Position numbers and translations under genes: made by a program. The notes below the pieces were generated by a model. That model saw nothing but the letters and a program-made list of their open reading frames with translations, was not told the origin of the DNA and ran no database searches. A stretch of DNA of 64,000 nt from contig JBAWZV010000004.1 in assembly GCA_037142875.1 (NCBI GenBank), positions 1-64,000 of the forward strand, in the 5' to 3' direction. Positions 9,506 to 16,063 of this stretch are shown one piece after another. How positions within the stretch are numbered: the first letter of the stretch is position 1; the number at the start of each line of letters is the position of its first letter. Origin of the DNA: PALSA-600 sp037142875 (lineage in GTDB: Bacteria > Actinomycetota > Thermoleophilia > Gaiellales > Gaiellaceae).

Positions 9506-9780
9506 GCATCGTTCGTGTCCCTCCCGTTCTCCGTGCGGAGGCAGGTGGCGAGCGTGAGGTCGAGGCCGACGGCGCCACGGTTCGTGAGCTCCTCGAAGAC
9601 CTCACACGGCGGATGCCCGCTCTCGGAGAGAAGGTCTACGACGGGTCGGAGATCCGCGCGCATGTGAACGTGTACGTCGACGGCGAGGATGTCCGCACGA
9701 GCGGTGGACTGAACGCGCCCGTCCGCGAGAACGCGACGGTCGTGCTTCTGCCCGCCATGGCGGGCGGGAATGGTCGTTAG
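9502..9780 (+). CDS. ThiS/MoaD-family sulfur carrier protein (CysO-like)
   Basis: 92-residue ubiquitin-fold protein that should carry sulfur as a C-terminal thiocarboxylate for cysteine synthesis. The core has the usual pattern TVRELLEDL, HVNVYVDGEDV and LLPAMAGG. The di-glycine (Gly88-Gly89) is not terminal: Asn-Gly-Arg follows, so the chain must be trimmed before activation unless the tail is tolerated. The start ATG overlaps the stop of the E1 gene (ATGA), and the last 11 bp overlap the next gene. Position between the E1 and a cysteine synthase makes the CysO role more likely than molybdopterin or thiamine synthesis. Confidence 0.88.
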   Translation: MSIVRVPPVLRAEAGGEREVEADGATVRELLEDLTRRMPALGEKVYDGSEIRAHVNVYVDGEDVRTSGGLNAPVRENATVVLLPAMAGGNGR

Positions 9781-10687
9781 CAGCCTCCTCGACCTGATCG
9801 GGAACACGCCGCTCGTCGAGCTGAAGCACCTCTCTCCTCCGGGCGTCCGTATCTACGTCAAGCTCGAAGCGCAGAACCCGACGGGGTCGATCAAGGATCG
9901 CGTCGCGCTGAAGATGATCGATGCCGCGAACCTTGAGCCTGGTACGCGGCTTCTCGAGCCGACGAGCGGCAACACCGGCATCGCGCTCGCGCTCGTCGCA
10001 AAGCTCCGCGGGCACACGCTGACGTGCGTCATGCCGGCAAACGCCACCCCCGAGCGCCGCCTGGTGCTCGAGCTCTACGGTGCGACGATCGTCGACTCCC
10101 CCGCAAACGAAGGGTCGAACGGCGCTGTCCGGCTCGCCCAGAAGCTCGCCGTTGAGGATCCCGGGTACACGATGCTCTTCCAGTACGAGAACGAGGCGAA
10201 CGTGCGCGCGCACTACGACGGCACGGGTGCCGAGATCGTCCGCGACCTCCCACGCGTCGACGCGCTCGTCGCAGGGCTCGGCACCGGCGGAACACTGATG
10301 GGGACAGGGGCGCGCGTGCGCGAGGCATTCCCGAACGTGTCGGTCGTCGCGGCCGAGCCGCTTCCGGGTGACCCAGTGATGGGACTCCGGTCACTCGACG
10401 ACGGCTACACGCCGCCGATTCTCGACGTGTCGAAGCTCGATCGCAAGATCCTCGTCTCGAACGCCGAGTCCGTGACCGCCGTTCACGCACTCCTCGACCG
10501 TGAGGGCATCTTCGCGGGCGTCTCCGCCGGTGCGGTCGTGCACGTCGCCCGCAAGATCGCGGGCGAGCTGCCCGAGGGCTCCACCGTCGTCGCTGTTCTC
10601 GCCGACGGTGGCTGGAAGTACCTCTCGGGTGACTTCTGGAAGGCCCACGACGTCGAGGAAGCGATGGAGAGCACGCTCTGGTGGTAG
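9770..10687 (+). CDS. cysM: Cysteine synthase, CysM type (thiocarboxylate-dependent)
   Basis: PLP enzyme of fold type II, 305 residues. It has the PLP lysine in NPTGSIKDR (Lys42), the substrate loop TSGNTG (65-70), the phosphate-binding loop GTGGTLMG and the C-terminal SAGAV stretch. Context with an E1, a sulfur carrier and a JAMM protease indicates the mycobacterial-type reaction. There, O-phosphoserine is turned into aminoacrylate and attacked by the carrier thiocarboxylate, giving a carrier-cysteine adduct. Use of O-acetylserine and free sulfide is the alternative. The ATG at 9770 has a GGCGGGA ribosome site inside the carrier gene. Confidence 0.9.
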   Translation: MVVSSLLDLIGNTPLVELKHLSPPGVRIYVKLEAQNPTGSIKDRVALKMIDAANLEPGTRLLEPTSGNTGIALALVAKLRGHTLTCVMPANATPERRLVLELYGATIVDSPANEGSNGAVRLAQKLAVEDPGYTMLFQYENEANVRAHYDGTGAEIVRDLPRVDALVAGLGTGGTLMGTGARVREAFPNVSVVAAEPLPGDPVMGLRSLDDGYTPPILDVSKLDRKILVSNAESVTAVHALLDREGIFAGVSAGAVVHVARKIAGELPEGSTVVAVLADGGWKYLSGDFWKAHDVEEAMESTLWW

Positions 10688-11055
10688 TTCCGGCCCCGAT
10701 CCGCGCCGAGCTCCACGCCCATGCCGAGGACGAGGCGCCGAACGAGTGCTGCGGCGTGATCTGCTTCCGCGACGGCGTCGCGGAGCGGTACATCCGCGGC
10801 CGCAACCGTCTCTCCTCGCCGTACCGCTACGAGCTCGACATCGACCCCGAGGTCTGGTTCCTCGAGGACGAGGGGTACGAGCTTGCGGTGTTCCACTCCC
10901 ATCCCGAGACCGAGCCGCGCCCGTCGCGGACGGACAAGGAGCTCTCGGGCCTCTGGGCTGGCAAGCCGTTTCTGATCTACGGGCTGAAGCTCCGCGACCT
11001 GCGCGCCTGGACGATCACGCTCGACGACGCCGTCGAGCTGCCAATCTCCGAGTAA
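10681..11055 (+). CDS. mec: M67-family JAMM metalloprotease (Mec-like)
   Basis: Zinc isopeptidase of 124 residues, predicted to release cysteine from the carrier-cysteine adduct and so recycle the carrier. The complete JAMM signature is present: Glu22 in NECCG, then HSHP (His72, His74), Ser82 and Asp85 at the required spacing. In M. tuberculosis the same enzyme type is encoded beside CysO and CysM. Here it is the last gene of the operon, with a GTG start overlapping the cysM stop. In this cluster it could also remove the carrier tail Asn-Gly-Arg (inference). Confidence 0.9.
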   Translation: MVVPAPIRAELHAHAEDEAPNECCGVICFRDGVAERYIRGRNRLSSPYRYELDIDPEVWFLEDEGYELAVFHSHPETEPRPSRTDKELSGLWAGKPFLIYGLKLRDLRAWTITLDDAVELPISE

Positions 11056-11060
11056 CCACC

Positions 11061-11077
11061 GCGCCGGGCCCCGGCGC
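11061..11077 (+). terminator. GC-only hairpin after mec
   Basis: GCGCCGG and CCGGCGC form a perfect 7-bp stem with a 3-base loop, 6 nt after the mec stop, between convergent genes. There is no T-run. It could end the sulfur operon. Confidence 0.4.
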
Positions 11078-11080
11078 AGG

Positions 11081-11470
11081 TCAGGTCAGGTGGACAGGTA
11101 GGCCCGTTACCGCAGAGTGGTGAAGGGACGCGACCGCGTGCGACTGGGCGACCGCATCGGTGCGACCAAGCAGCAGCGGTGCGGCGCCGCGGATCGGGCC
11201 GCTCACGTTCTCGAGCTCAAGACGGTAGGAGTCGACCGGGTCGAGGTCGATCAGATCGACCCGGTTTCCCTGATGCAGCTCGACCGCCGGGTGGCGGCAG
11301 TCCCACGGGTCGTCGAGGGAGAGGGAGCCCTCGCTGCCGAGCAGACGCGATGCGTTCACGCAGTGACAGCCCACGTCCATCAGCGCCCCACCCTCGACCT
11401 CCGGGCGGAGCCTGATGTTCGCCGTGAGCGGACGGGATACCCCACTCCTCCGCGTACGAGAGCGACTTCT
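11081..11470 (-). pseudogene. Remnant of a Gfo/Idh/MocA-family oxidoreductase
   Basis: Two pieces of one NAD(P)-dependent dehydrogenase remain. The first, at about 11415-11470, reads YAEEWGIPSAHGE in one frame, the end of the first helix and strand of the Rossmann domain. The second, from about 11422 to the TGA at 11081, reads in another frame: RLRPEVEGGALMDVGCHCVN, then PWDCRHPAVEL, and a C-terminal part ending YRLELENVSGPIRG and LLLGRTDAVAQ. The nucleotide motif, the EKP catalytic motif and about half of the protein are missing. The pieces join out of frame, so the gene is dead. Confidence 0.75.
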
Positions 11471-11655
11471 CTCGCCATCATCCCGGGGAGTGCGTCTGGC
11501 GTGCGTCCCCGCCCCTCATCGAGTGCGAAGTCGGTCGCGACGCCACCCGGGCAGACGCTCTTGCAGCGGATTCCGTGCACGGGCAGCTCGTGGTCGAGCG
11601 CCCGGGTGAAGCCGACCTGGCCGAACTTCGACGCGCAGTACACCGCCCTCAAGAG
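11466..11655 (-). pseudogene. Remnant of a short-chain dehydrogenase (SDR), C-terminal part
   Basis: A 60-residue stretch begins at the catalytic Tyr-x-x-x-Lys helix (VYCASKFGQVGFTRALDHEL) and continues HGIRCKSVCPGGVATDF, then GRGRTPDALPGMM, typical of the second half of an SDR. The N-terminal Rossmann half with GxxxGxG and the catalytic Ser are absent. It is spliced out of frame to the kinase remnant on one side and the Gfo/Idh remnant on the other. Confidence 0.75.
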
Positions 11656-11780
11656 GCAGGCCGCGGCGTCGAGAGCGGGTACGGCTCCTCGGCGATGCCG
11701 AGGAGCGCGCGGTCGGGGGTGACCGCGAAAGCCGTGACTGCGCTCGTCCCGACATCGAGGCCTATGAGGACATCGCTCAC
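11649..11780 (-). pseudogene. Remnant of an FGGY-family sugar kinase, N-terminus only
   Basis: From a GTG at 11780 the peptide reads VLIGLDVGTSAVTAFAV, the first phosphate-binding strand pair of xylulokinase-like FGGY kinases, then PYPLSTPRPAS and a TGA at 11649. Intact members are about 480-500 residues long and continue with a W-x-E-Q-D-P motif just where this one stops. The GTG overlaps the stop of the VOC gene by 4 bp, so it once followed that gene in an operon. Confidence 0.7.
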
Positions 11781-12136
11781 GCCGGGATCTGGGTGAGCTC
11801 GACGAGGTTGCCGAACGGGTCACGGCAGGTGAACCGCGGGCGGCCGATCAGCTCCGTCCCGTCGCGTGTCTCGACACCCGCTGCCTCGATGCGCGCGCGA
11901 AGCTCACTCAGACCGTCGTCGACGGCCAGGCAGAAGTGCGCCCGCTCAGAGGCCGGCTCGTCGACGAGCATCAGATGGAGCTCGAGGTGATGCCCGACCC
12001 GGAACCAGATGAACTTCGAGGCGTCCAGCTGGAGCAGGACGTCACGCTCCTCGAGGCCGAGCAGGTCACCGTAGAAGGCCCGCGCGGCCTCCGCCCCACT
12101 CGGCGGGATCGCGATCGAGACGTGTTGGAGCCTCAC
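11777..12136 (-). CDS. VOC/glyoxalase-superfamily protein
   Basis: 119 residues with the paired beta-alpha-beta-beta-beta modules of the vicinal oxygen chelate fold. The first module starts LQHVSIAIP and ends with the FIWFRVGHHLELHLML strand. The second begins AHFCLAVDD and ends FTCRDPFGNLVELTQIP. Likely metal ligands are His5, His56 or His58 in the central strand, and the Glu in the last strand. Substrate and reaction (lyase, dioxygenase or resistance protein) cannot be told. It overlaps the CBS-protein gene by 4 bp and is co-transcribed with it. Confidence 0.82.
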   Translation of the reverse strand: MRLQHVSIAIPPSGAEAARAFYGDLLGLEERDVLLQLDASKFIWFRVGHHLELHLMLVDEPASERAHFCLAVDDGLSELRARIEAAGVETRDGTELIGRPRFTCRDPFGNLVELTQIPA

Positions 12137-13446
12137 GCGCCGAGCGCGGCGTCAGCGTCGGCCGACTCGGGGGCATGCCGCCACCCGAACGTGACCGTCA
12201 GACGGTCGATTCGTTGACCTTCGACCGTGTCGACCCGGAGCGTCATCGCGCCGTGGGTCACCTCGTCCCCCGGCTCCGCCGGGCGGCCGAGCTCACCGAA
12301 GACGTAGCCGCCAACCGTGTTGTAGTCGTCCTGCGGAATCGTCACGCCGAACTCCTCGTTGAAGTCGTCGATCGTGAACGTCCCGTCGATCCGGATCGTG
12401 TCCTCGTCGACACGTTCGACCGCCTCATCGGGAAGATCGAACTCGTCCTCGATCTCACCGACGATCTCCTCGAGGACGTCCTCCAGGGTCACGATCCCGT
12501 CCATCGTCCCGTACTCGTCGATCACGATCGCCATGTGCTGGTTCGAGCGCCGGAACTCGGTGAGGAGCGCTGCGAGATCCTTCGTCTCCGGCACCATCGT
12601 CGCCGGCCGAAGCAGCTGCTCGATCTCAACGGCGCCGATGCCGTGATCGTGGATCGCCGCAATCAGGTCGCGGACATGGAGGATTCCGACGATCTCGTCG
12701 ATCGTCCCGCGGTACACCGGATAGCGGGTGTACGGCGAGTCGAGAACCGCCTGGAGGATCTCATCAGGCGGCAGGTCGACAGACAGCGCGACGACGTCCG
12801 GCCGCGGCACCATCACGTTCGCGACCTCCTTGTCGGCGAAGTCGAAGACCTTGTAGAGCATCTCCTGCTCCCCTCGCTCGATCTCGCCCTGGTCGGCGGA
12901 GCTCGATAGGAGCATCCGCAGCTCGGCCTCGGAGTGCGCGTCATGCTCTGCCCCGGGCGGCTTCTGGCCGAGGAGCCGCAACACGAACTCGGTCGAGCGC
13001 ATGAGGAGCCAGATGAACGGGGCGAGGATCGTGAAGAACGCGCGCACGGGCGTCGAGACCGCGAGCGCGGTCGCCTCCGGGTGACCGAGGGCGATCCCCT
13101 TCGGCGCCAGCTCGCCGATCACGACGTGGAGGAACGTGATGACGAGGAGCGCCAGGATCACCGCGAGGACGGTCGCGAGCACCGCCTCGAATCGGTGGGC
13201 GAGAATCGGTTCGCCGAGAGCTCCGATAGCCAGCGAGGTGATCGTGACGCCTAGCTGCATCGCCGCGATGAACCGCGGCGGATCCGCCGTGATGCGCAGC
13301 ACGGCGCGGGCGCGTCGATTGCCCTCCCGCTCAAGCTCGCGGATACGCGTACGTCGTGACGTCACTAGCCCGTACTCGGCCGCCACAAAGAAGCCGTTCA
13401 GGAGGATGAGGCCCGCCAGGGCGAGCAGCTCGAACAGGAGCGTCAT
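12133..13446 (-). CDS. CNNM/CorC-HlyC family membrane protein with CBS domains
   Basis: 437-residue integral membrane protein related to bacterial CNNM/CorC Mg2+ exporters (formerly called hemolysins). The N-terminal DUF21 domain (residues 1 to about 200) has four hydrophobic segments, starting with LLFELLALAGLILLNGFF. A CBS pair follows (about 215-340, with VMVPRPDV and AIVIDEYGTMDGIVTLEDVLEE), then a C-terminal CorC/HlyC domain of PCMH-like fold (DNTIRIDGTF-like through LGRPAEPGDEV). The CBS pair usually binds adenine nucleotides. It is first in the operon with the VOC gene. Confidence 0.9.
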   Translation of the reverse strand: MTLLFELLALAGLILLNGFFVAAEYGLVTSRRTRIRELEREGNRRARAVLRITADPPRFIAAMQLGVTITSLAIGALGEPILAHRFEAVLATVLAVILALLVITFLHVVIGELAPKGIALGHPEATALAVSTPVRAFFTILAPFIWLLMRSTEFVLRLLGQKPPGAEHDAHSEAELRMLLSSSADQGEIERGEQEMLYKVFDFADKEVANVMVPRPDVVALSVDLPPDEILQAVLDSPYTRYPVYRGTIDEIVGILHVRDLIAAIHDHGIGAVEIEQLLRPATMVPETKDLAALLTEFRRSNQHMAIVIDEYGTMDGIVTLEDVLEEIVGEIEDEFDLPDEAVERVDEDTIRIDGTFTIDDFNEEFGVTIPQDDYNTVGGYVFGELGRPAEPGDEVTHGAMTLRVDTVEGQRIDRLTVTFGWRHAPESADADAALGA

Positions 13447-13526
13447 CCGATGGGTCCCGCCTGCGGCGTTCTAGAAGACTCGTCGTCGTCGTCCAAGCAA
13501 CACAGATCCTATCCGAGCGATCGGTC

Positions 13527-13880
13527 GTGGACGCCGCCGAACAGACGTTCTCGTCTCTGTCGGTGGCTGTCGAGTACCGCGAGGAGCCGTGCAAGTCCGC
13601 GCTCAACCGCGTCAGCGGGATGGGCTTTGGCTGGTCGCTCAACCCCTGCATGGGCTGTTCCGACCGCTGCACGTTCTGTTACGTCCGCGCCTTCAAGCTG
13701 CGTGCAGACCGGCCGTTCGACGCCCGCTGCGGGACGTCGCTCCGGATCAAGGTCACCACGTCGCCGTCCTCCGGCGCGAACTCGCGCGCCGATCGTGGCC
13801 GGAGGAAGGCGTCGCAATCGGAGCAGCGACCGCCGTCGCATCCGGCTTGCTCCGCCGTCTGACCCGAGCCAGCTTGAGCT
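13527..13880 (+). pseudogene. Remnant of a radical SAM protein (spore-photolyase-like family)
   Basis: Starts at a GTG and reads CKSALNRVSGMGFGWSLNPC, then the cluster-binding CMGCSDRCTFCYVRAF. The three cysteines of the radical SAM [4Fe-4S] site are in the C-x-x-x-C-x-x-C tail of this motif. About 75 residues in, at around 13755, the family sequence jumps to another frame (VAVLRRELARRSWPEEGVAI) and then loses similarity after GAAT. Intact homologues are roughly 280-340 residues, so both a frameshift and loss of about two thirds of the gene are indicated. Confidence 0.75.
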
Positions 13881-13912
13881 GCCGATCTGAGCCAACAACG
13901 AAATCGCTCGGG

Positions 13913-13918
13913 CATACT
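13913..13918 (+). promoter_or_regulatory. -10 box CATACT, response-regulator operon
   Basis: CATACT lies 8 nt before the ATG at 13927, with a GGAG sequence inside the gap. Confidence 0.4.
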
Positions 13919-13926
13919 CCGGAGCG

Positions 13927-14550
13927 ATGACCGACGAGATCACAACGTTGATCGTCGACGACCACGAGGTCGTTCGGGAGGGTCTGCGCCTCTCGCTGTC
14001 GCGCGCCCCGCACATCCGGGTCGTCGGCGAGGCAGCCGACGGAGCAGCCGCGGTCGAGCTCGCGCTCCGACGCCGACCCGCTGTCGTGATCATGGACGTC
14101 CGCATGCCGGGCATGGACGGGCTCGAGGCGACCAAGCAGCTCACCGAGAAGCTTCCGGGGACGGCCGTGCTCATCTTCACCGCCTACTCCGAGCGATCGC
14201 TCCTGACACGTGGGTTCGAGTCGGGTGCGAAGGGATACGTGTTGAAGGAGGCGCCACACACCACACTCGTCCGCGCGATCGAGAAGGTCGCCGCCGGCGA
14301 GGGATACGTCGACCCCGCGCTCATGCCGCAGTTCCTGTCGGGGCGGGAGCCGAACGACGCGCTCACGCCCCGCGAGCGCGAGATCCTTCAGCTACTCGCC
14401 GACGGGATGTCGAACATCGACGTGGCCGACAAGCTCTTCATCTCGCAGGAGACGGTCAAGAGCCACGTGCGCCACATCCTGACCAAGCTCGAAGCGGACT
14501 CACGCACGCACGCGGTCGCGATCGCGCTGCGCGAAGCGATCATCGACTAG
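13927..14550 (+). CDS. NarL/LuxR-family response regulator
   Basis: DNA-binding response regulator of 207 residues. The receiver domain (1-125) has the acidic pair Asp11-Asp12, phospho-acceptor Asp57 in IMDVRMPG, a Thr in LIFTAYSE and the Lys of GYVLKEA. A linker is followed by the LuxR helix-turn-helix (about 147-205: LTPREREILQLLADGMSN, then SQETVKSHVRHILTKL). It acts as a transcription factor, and its targets are unknown. The stop codon directly abuts the ATG of the histidine-kinase-like gene, so the two form a pair. Confidence 0.92.
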   Translation: MTDEITTLIVDDHEVVREGLRLSLSRAPHIRVVGEAADGAAAVELALRRRPAVVIMDVRMPGMDGLEATKQLTEKLPGTAVLIFTAYSERSLLTRGFESGAKGYVLKEAPHTTLVRAIEKVAAGEGYVDPALMPQFLSGREPNDALTPREREILQLLADGMSNIDVADKLFISQETVKSHVRHILTKLEADSRTHAVAIALREAIID

Positions 14551-15189
14551 ATGACCGAGCACGACGGGCTCGACCGGCTGATCTCAGCCGAGCAGGACGA
14601 ACGCAGGCGGATCGCACTGTTTCTCCACGACGGGCCCGTTCAGCAGCTGTCAGGAATCGCACTGATGCTCGACGGGGCGCTCCACGCGATCACCGACGGC
14701 AACGACGAGGAGGCGACGCGCATCATCACGCTCGCCCTCCAGCGACACCGCGCTACGATCCGCGAGCTGCGTGACCTCTCCTTCGTCCTCGAGCCGGTGG
14801 TGCTCCGCGATCAGGGCCTCCTGCCGGCCATCCGCGGCCTCGCCGACCAGGTTGCAGGCACTCACTCGCTCCACGTCGACGTCGAGGCCGGCGATCTGGG
14901 CGACCTCGGGGAGACGGCGCAGGTCACCGTGTACACCCTGATCCGCGAACTCGTCGAGCAGTCGCTCCGACGCTCCCCGCTCACCTGGATTCGCATCGCG
15001 GTCACCCGCAACACCGACGGCACGCTCGTCACGTCGGTCGCCGACGACGCAGAGCCCGAACGGAGACGGAGGTCATTCGAGGCGATCGAGGAACGCGCAC
15101 GCGAACTGCACGGCACGATCGTGGTGCTCACCGAGGGTGCAGGCACCGAGGTGCGCGTCACGCTGCCGGCCCACAACGCCCGTCGCTAG
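14551..15189 (+). CDS. HisKA_3-type histidine kinase with degenerate ATPase domain
   Basis: 212 residues, no membrane segment, predicted cytoplasmic partner of the response regulator just upstream. The dimerisation helix carries the H-box RRRIALFLHDGPVQQLSG with phospho-acceptor His26 and the following Asp. The C-terminal half has the length of a short HATPase domain, but the N-box (here IRELVEQSLRRS) lacks its Asn, and the G1 box DxGxG is replaced by a Glu/Arg-rich segment (DDAEPERRRRS). ATP binding is therefore doubtful. It may be a phosphatase or a partner that needs another kinase. Confidence 0.8.
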   Translation: MTEHDGLDRLISAEQDERRRIALFLHDGPVQQLSGIALMLDGALHAITDGNDEEATRIITLALQRHRATIRELRDLSFVLEPVVLRDQGLLPAIRGLADQVAGTHSLHVDVEAGDLGDLGETAQVTVYTLIRELVEQSLRRSPLTWIRIAVTRNTDGTLVTSVADDAEPERRRRSFEAIEERARELHGTIVVLTEGAGTEVRVTLPAHNARR

Positions 15190-15192
15190 TCG

Positions 15193-15198
15193 TAGGAT
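15193..15198 (+). promoter_or_regulatory. -10 box TAGGAT, 68-residue protein gene
   Basis: TAGGAT lies 7 nt before the ATG at 15206. Confidence 0.5.
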
Positions 15199-15205
15199 CG
15201 TCTCG

Positions 15206-15412
15206 ATGGACAACACGAACGGAGCGGACACGGCGCATCTGCTGTTTCTCTGGTCCCCCGGCGGCTACACGCTCGAGGTGCGCCCCGGCCCTCCCCCGGC
15301 CGTCGGGCAGGAGATCGCAGTCGATCACCTCACGCTCGTTGTGACGAAGATTGGTGTGTCGCCGTTGCCGGGCGATTCCCGGCCCTGCGCCTTCACCGTC
15401 GGGCGCGGCTAG
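15206..15412 (+). CDS. Small protein, unknown function
   Basis: 68 residues from the ATG at 15206, with a -10 box TAGGAT 7 nt upstream supporting a leaderless message and this start rather than an upstream in-frame GTG or ATG. The sequence is not hydrophobic enough for a membrane helix and looks like a single small beta-rich domain (YTLEVRPGPPP, DHLTLVVTKIGVS). It sits tail to tail with the ferredoxin gene, with 2 bp between the stops. I do not recognise a family. Confidence 0.6.
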   Translation: MDNTNGADTAHLLFLWSPGGYTLEVRPGPPPAVGQEIAVDHLTLVVTKIGVSPLPGDSRPCAFTVGRG

Positions 15413-15414
15413 CC

Positions 15415-15708
15415 CTAGTTCTGAACGCTGTGCTCGGTCGCGTACGCGTCGACCAGCACGTCGACCGCAGCGAGGCCGTCGGTGAACGTCGTGTTGATCT
15501 TCGCGAACGGCTCCCACTTCTCGGGCAGCGCGTCCTCGGGGAAGATCGCCTCAACGGGGCACTCGGGCTCACAGGCTCCACAGTCGATGCACTCCTTGGG
15601 GTCGATCACCAGCATGCGTGTGCCCTCGTGGATGCAGTCAACCGGGCAGACATCGACACACGAGCGGTCCTTGATGTCGATGCAAGGTTCGGCGATGAAG
15701 TACGTCAC
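15415..15708 (-). CDS. fdxA: 7Fe ferredoxin ([3Fe-4S][4Fe-4S])
   Basis: Soluble electron carrier of 97 residues. The cysteine pattern matches 7Fe ferredoxins exactly: Cys9, Cys17 and Cys50 for the [3Fe-4S] cluster; Cys21, Cys40, Cys43 and Cys46 for the [4Fe-4S] cluster; Cys25 free. The C-terminal 45 residues form the usual cap (KWEPFAKIN and an acidic helix). Partners could be ferredoxin-NADP reductases or P450s, none of which is in this window. GTG start. The receiver-like gene lies 6 bp upstream on the same strand. Confidence 0.93.
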   Translation of the reverse strand: MTYFIAEPCIDIKDRSCVDVCPVDCIHEGTRMLVIDPKECIDCGACEPECPVEAIFPEDALPEKWEPFAKINTTFTDGLAAVDVLVDAYATEHSVQN

Positions 15709-15714
15709 TGCGAC

Positions 15715-16029
15715 CTACTCTAGCGAGGCGATCAGGCCGCCGATCAGTTCAGCCGCCTGGTCGAACAGCGCGGATTTGACCACCACTCGATCGAACCCCG
15801 CGGCGTGCCCGCGACGCAGCCCGTCCGTGTCGGTGTGGTTCGTGAAGCCGAGGAGCGGCAACTCCGGGTACGTCTCAGCGACATCCGCGGGGTCGACGCG
15901 GCCGATGTCGGCGATCACGAGATCGGGTGGGTCGACTCCCTCTGTCGTGATCAGGTGATAGCCCGGAAGCAACGCCTCGAACTTCCCGCGAAGGAACAGG
16001 TCAACTCCGACGAGGAGGACGGTGGGCAT
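15715..16029 (-). CDS. Receiver-like (CheY-fold) protein
   Basis: 104 residues with the alternation of a response-regulator receiver domain but weak conservation. It starts PTVLLVGVDLFLRGKFE, where the usual acidic pair is reduced to a single Asp. LVIADIGR holds an Asp at the phospho-acceptor place, LLGFTNHTD a Thr, and VVVKSAL a Lys. It has no output domain. It may be a single-domain signalling protein or a pseudo-receiver. It lies just upstream of the ferredoxin gene and downstream of the cytochrome c maturation operon, all on the minus strand. Confidence 0.65.
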   Translation of the reverse strand: MPTVLLVGVDLFLRGKFEALLPGYHLITTEGVDPPDLVIADIGRVDPADVAETYPELPLLGFTNHTDTDGLRRGHAAGFDRVVVKSALFDQAAELIGGLIASLE

Positions 16030-16063
16030 GCCTGACCGTCACGATAACACCCAGCAGGTCGAG

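Noticed and set aside
11117..11722. A 201-codon plus-strand frame across the remnant region
   Set aside because: It is antisense to recognisable SDR and oxidoreductase fragments and has no family features itself.
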